Shown piece after piece: positions 62,001 to 64,000 of a DNA stretch of 64,000 nucleotides. The notes under the pieces are model-generated. The model was not told the origin of the DNA. It ran no database searches and saw only the letters and a program-made list of their open reading frames with translations. The DNA lies in NCBI RefSeq assembly GCF_033097365.1, contig NZ_AP028461.1, positions 2,294,001 to 2,358,000 of the forward strand, in the 5' to 3' direction. The position numbers and the translations under genes were made by a program. Origin of the DNA: Actinoplanes sichuanensis (GTDB taxonomy: Bacteria; Actinomycetota; Actinomycetes; Mycobacteriales; Micromonosporaceae). Each line of letters begins with the position of its first letter. Within the stretch, counting starts at the first letter, position 1.

Positions 62001-63446
62001 GATCACAGCCTGATCCCGCAGGCCGAGGGCTGGCCCGACCCGGCCGACAGGTTCCCGGTGGTTCCGCTGACCGGTCTGCTGGAGCTGATGGCCGACGCCG
62101 CCGGTAAGGCATCCCCCGGCCGCACGGTCATCGGCCTGGAACAGGTCCGCGTCCGCCGCTGGCTGGCGGTCGCCCCACCGGTCACCGCCACGATCAGGGC
62201 CGACATCACCGACAAGACCAAGGTCAAGGTCACCATCGAGGGGTACGCCTCGAGCACCGTCCTGCTGGCCCCGGCCCATCCACCCGCCCCACCGGCCGAC
62301 ACCACCCCACTGCGGGACGAACGTCCGGCCCCCATCGACGCGACCAGGCTCTACCACGACGGTTGGATGTTCCACGGCCCCGCCTACGCCGGCATCACGA
62401 GCCTCGACACGGTCGCCACCGACGGCATCCGCGGCGAACTGACCGCCCTACCGGCCCCCGGCGCTCTGCTCGACGCGGCGGGCCAGCTGATCGGCCACTG
62501 GATGCAGGTCAGCGCCGACGTCGACCAGGTGGTGTTCCCGATCGGCATCGGCGCGGTCCGCTGGTACGGCCCGCCCCCGACCGCCGGGGAACGGCTGCAC
62601 TGCACCGCCCGCATCACCGAGCTGACCGCCGACCGGATGCGAGCCGACGCCGAGTTGCGGACCGTCGACGGCCGGGTCCGCGTCACGATCACCGACTGGG
62701 CGACCCACCGCTTCTCCACCGACGAACGGATGTGGCAGCTCAAACAGCACCCCGGCGAGACCGGCGCCGCCGAACCGCAACCGGACGGCTGGTGCCTGGT
62801 CCGCGAACGCTGGCCGGACACCGCGACCCGCGAACTGGTGATGCGCCGCTACCTGGTGACCGCCGAACGCGCCGACTACGCCGCCCGTTCCCCGATCGCC
62901 CAGCGTGACTGGCTGCTCGGCCGGGTGGCGGTGAAGGACGCCGTACGCGAACTGCTCTGGCGCCGTGGCCCCGCCGCCCTGTTCCCGTGCCAGATCCGGG
63001 TCGGTGACGACGCCGACGGCCGCCCGTGGGCCCGCGGCCCGGCCGGCGAGGACGTCCACGTCTCGCTCGCCCACGCCGGCCGCCTGGCGGTCGGCATCGC
63101 CGCCGAACACGGCCCCGTCGGCATCGACATCGAACCGGTCGCCGACCGCGCGATTGCCGACGTGGCGTTGACCGAGGCCGAAACGGCACTCGTCGAGGCC
63201 GCGCCGGACCGCCCGGAGCTGCTGATCCGCCTGTGGACGGCGAAGGAGGCGGTGGCGAAGGCGATCGGCACCGGGCTCGCCGGCCGGCCTCGCCGGTTCG
63301 CCGTCACCGACGTCGACGGATCCGGCTGCACCGTCACCGTGGACGGCCGGCGCTGGCCGGTCCGGCACCGGATTCTCGACGAGCCCGGGGGCCGCTACGT
63401 CGTCGCCTGGACCACCGCACCACCGAACCGAGGAGGAACCCCGTGA
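59082..63446 (+). CDS. Type I PKS subunit: KS-AT-DH-phosphopantetheinyl transferase
   Basis: 1454 residues from GTG 59082, which overlaps the first PKS gene's stop. The KS (1-430) is complete: Cys211 in DAACASG, His349 in EAHGTAT, His386 in MIGHAMPAAG. So it is not a chain-length-factor-type dead KS. AT about 560-860: Ser635 in AGHSLGEW, with FRSGFHTP in place of AFHS. A Pro/Ala linker leads to a hot-dog dehydratase (His975 in LTDHSLIP; Asp1131 in LLDAAGQLIG). The C-terminal Sfp-type phosphopantetheinyl transferase (about 1240-1450) has GIDIE (Asp1349, Glu1351) and WTAKEAVAKA (Glu1389, Lys1393). No ACP of its own, so it must use the ACPs of its neighbours and probably activates them. Confidence 0.93.
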   Translation: MSAVAIVGMGAVFPGAADTGQFWRNIVAGVDATGEVPVSRWDPAVFYDPQAYHRPPVADRFYCRRGGFVDDVASFDPTRFGIMPAAVAGTDPDQLLTLRAAAEAIEDAGGVDTLPDRSRIGVIIGRGGYLTPGMARLDQRVRTVTQLLSTLRELVPGLSEGRLGEVREQFLAALGPESPDASIGLVPNFAAARVANRFDLRGPSYTVDAACASGLLAVDAAVRELTSGRCDAVLAGAVHVCHDPTLWSVFSQLRALSPSERIRPFDRRADGTLMAEGTGVVVLKRHADAVAAGDRIYAVVRGVGVAGDGRASSLVNPSPDGQVLAVERAWAAAGLDPSAPEALGLVEAHGTATPVGDAAELTTLARVFGGDGPPIGLGTVKSMIGHAMPAAGMAGLIKAALAVHHGVLPPTLHVDEPHPALAATRCRPVTAAEPWESAGPRRAGVNAFGFGGINAHIVLEEPAGGPRTSGAAPADGAGGPRDVVESVLLLAADSRDALAAQLAGTDDVLLARAVTAPAGAGACRLAIVAPTPRRLALARKVVERGLPWRGREDIWFTTEPLLAGEGTLAFLFPGFEPEFAPRVTDIARHLGHPRPRLTGGTELHSRGADVVAVGRFLAEALGELGMAPDLVAGHSLGEWTAMVAAGSYRAEAVDRFVASLRPGSVAIPEVDYAAVGCAADRALALAAEPDVVVSHDNCPHQSVLCGPPEAIRAGLDRLRAAGVLGEVLAFRSGFHTPMATPYLAEVRASFAVLPLNRPHTPVWSATTLEPYPAEPDEVRELLVRHLLEPVRFRQLLERLHDTGVRGFVQVGPGSLTGFVGDTLGRREHLSIAAHVPGRGGVAQLRRVAAALWVEGRSPRWDRLPAATKTTAVAPVRLALGAPPVRLAGTVPPLIPQPAATRLPATDHPVLAALAATLTDTAAAAQEISEAWLTPAAFPAPHSKAAPTTVAARPTDAAVTSTVECSLDAMPWLTDHSLIPQAEGWPDPADRFPVVPLTGLLELMADAAGKASPGRTVIGLEQVRVRRWLAVAPPVTATIRADITDKTKVKVTIEGYASSTVLLAPAHPPAPPADTTPLRDERPAPIDATRLYHDGWMFHGPAYAGITSLDTVATDGIRGELTALPAPGALLDAAGQLIGHWMQVSADVDQVVFPIGIGAVRWYGPPPTAGERLHCTARITELTADRMRADAELRTVDGRVRVTITDWATHRFSTDERMWQLKQHPGETGAAEPQPDGWCLVRERWPDTATRELVMRRYLVTAERADYAARSPIAQRDWLLGRVAVKDAVRELLWRRGPAALFPCQIRVGDDADGRPWARGPAGEDVHVSLAHAGRLAVGIAAEHGPVGIDIEPVADRAIADVALTEAETALVEAAPDRPELLIRLWTAKEAVAKAIGTGLAGRPRRFAVTDVDGSGCTVTVDGRRWPVRHRILDEPGGRYVVAWTTAPPNRGGTP

Positions 63447-63742
63447 CCGCGCCCGACAGCAGCCAGCTTCTCGACCACCTCCGGGCGGACCTCGCCGAGG
63501 TGATGGGCGACGACGTCCTGCTCGCCGTCGACATCACCCCGGACACCCGGTTCGACGACGACCTGGCGCTGGAGAGCATCGAGTTCGTGGCCCTCGGCGA
63601 GATCCTGCGGGAGCGGTACGGCGACCGGGTCGACTTTCCCGGGTTCATCGCCGGCATGGAGCTCGACGAGATCATGTCGCTGACCGTGGGCCGGCTGCTG
63701 GCGTACATCTCCGATCGTCTCGCCGAATCGGCGACGGTGTGA
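63443..63742 (+). CDS. Discrete acyl carrier protein
   Basis: 99 residues from GTG 63443, overlapping the PKS stop (GTGA). The carrier motif is DDDLALESIEFVALGEIL, with Ser45 in L-E-S-I as the phosphopantetheine site; the flanking sequence ITPDTRFDDDLA and a final helix ISDRLAES are standard. It likely receives acyl groups from the PKS pair or hands the product to the hydrolase encoded next. Confidence 0.93.
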   Translation: MTAPDSSQLLDHLRADLAEVMGDDVLLAVDITPDTRFDDDLALESIEFVALGEILRERYGDRVDFPGFIAGMELDEIMSLTVGRLLAYISDRLAESATV

Positions 63743-63751
63743 GGCCCGGCC

Positions 63752-64000
63752 ATGGTCGATGTCGTCGCCCGTGACGTGCGTTTCCACGTCCAGCGGATCA
63801 GCCCGCCGGAGGGCGCCCCGGCGGACCGGCCGGTGGTGGTGTTCCTGCACGGCCTGATCCTGGACAACCTGTCCAGCTTCTACTACACGCTGGCCGGGCC
63901 GGTGGCCGGAACCGGCGCCGAAACGATCATGTACGACCTGCGTGGGCATGGGCGCTCCCAGCGGCCACCGGCCGGATACACCGTGGACGACGCCGTCGAC
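63752..64000 (+). CDS. Alpha/beta hydrolase, 3' end beyond the window
   Basis: The visible 83 residues start at ATG 63752, 9 nt after the ACP stop. VVVFLHGLILDNLSSFYYTL carries the oxyanion HG motif and YDLRGHGRSQRPPAGY the conserved loop before the nucleophile elbow, which lies outside the window. Its position after the ACP suggests a thioesterase releasing the PKS product, but this is inference. Confidence 0.8.
   Translation, partial: MVDVVARDVRFHVQRISPPEGAPADRPVVVFLHGLILDNLSSFYYTLAGPVAGTGAETIMYDLRGHGRSQRPPAGYTVDDAVD

Overview
This is a high-GC actinobacterial chromosome segment, most likely from Actinoplanes or another member of the Micromonosporaceae. That is an inference from the GC-rich codon use, frequent GTG starts with 4-nt gene overlaps, F420/LLM oxidoreductases, a SigE-family sigma factor, DUF5999 and DUF6069 proteins, CBM2-type secreted enzymes and a glycine riboswitch before gcvP. 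No tRNA, rRNA, CRISPR array, insertion sequence or prophage was seen.

Layout. 0-5.7 kb: a ClpC-type unfoldase with a shortened linker, a membrane protein and RraA in one overlapping minus-strand operon, then an unknown protein and a membrane protein. 5.8-12.1 kb: a two-component system, a DUF6069 protein, a methyltransferase/NTF2-like pair divergent from a TetR regulator, and a protein with a ParB-like motif. This stretch contains an unusual cluster of unrelated tandem arrays (units of 30, 30, 33, 17 and 18 bp), three of them inside reading frames. 12.1-26.9 kb: short operons for an AlkZ-like DNA glycosylase, oxidoreductases, a secreted M28 peptidase, a GlxA-type regulator with a divergent cupin, a nucleotidyltransferase (AbiEii-like) operon, an aldo/keto reductase with a pentapeptide-repeat protein, and two tandem RlaP-type nucleotidyltransferases. 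27-35.8 kb: housekeeping genes (glycine riboswitch-gcvP, pabB-like, sigma factor, peptide deformylase), an MBL-fold/LLM pair and a TetR regulator. 35.8-41.4 kb: a GntR-controlled ABC transporter and a TetR/virginiamycin-B-lyase-like divergent pair. 41.4-50.7 kb: secreted polysaccharide enzymes (GH81 beta-1,3-glucanase, GH5 mannanase, a CBM2-metalloprotease fusion) with LacI-type palindromes, plus a TPR-GGDEF protein. 50.7-52.1 kb: a cysteine-rich mini-protein and an SCO6745-family protein.

52.4-64 kb is the most notable locus: the start of a polyunsaturated-fatty-acid-synthase-like type I PKS operon. The first protein carries two nitronate-monooxygenase/PfaD-like barrels followed by KS-AT-ACP-KR; the second is KS-AT-DH-phosphopantetheinyl transferase; then come a free acyl carrier protein and an alpha/beta hydrolase cut by the window end. 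The first three genes overlap as GTGA. Together they could build and reduce an acyl chain iteratively: two KS, two AT, one KR, one DH, a candidate enoyl reductase, and their own carrier activation. As I recall it, a related locus exists in Streptomyces coelicolor near SCO0124-SCO0129, so the class is known, but its product is not evident from the sequence.

Best regulatory finding: a 47-bp perfect inverted repeat at 10112-10158 that appears to hold two divergent promoters and two operators, with the tetR start codon inside it (probably leaderless). Several other divergent pairs also carry clear palindromic operators.
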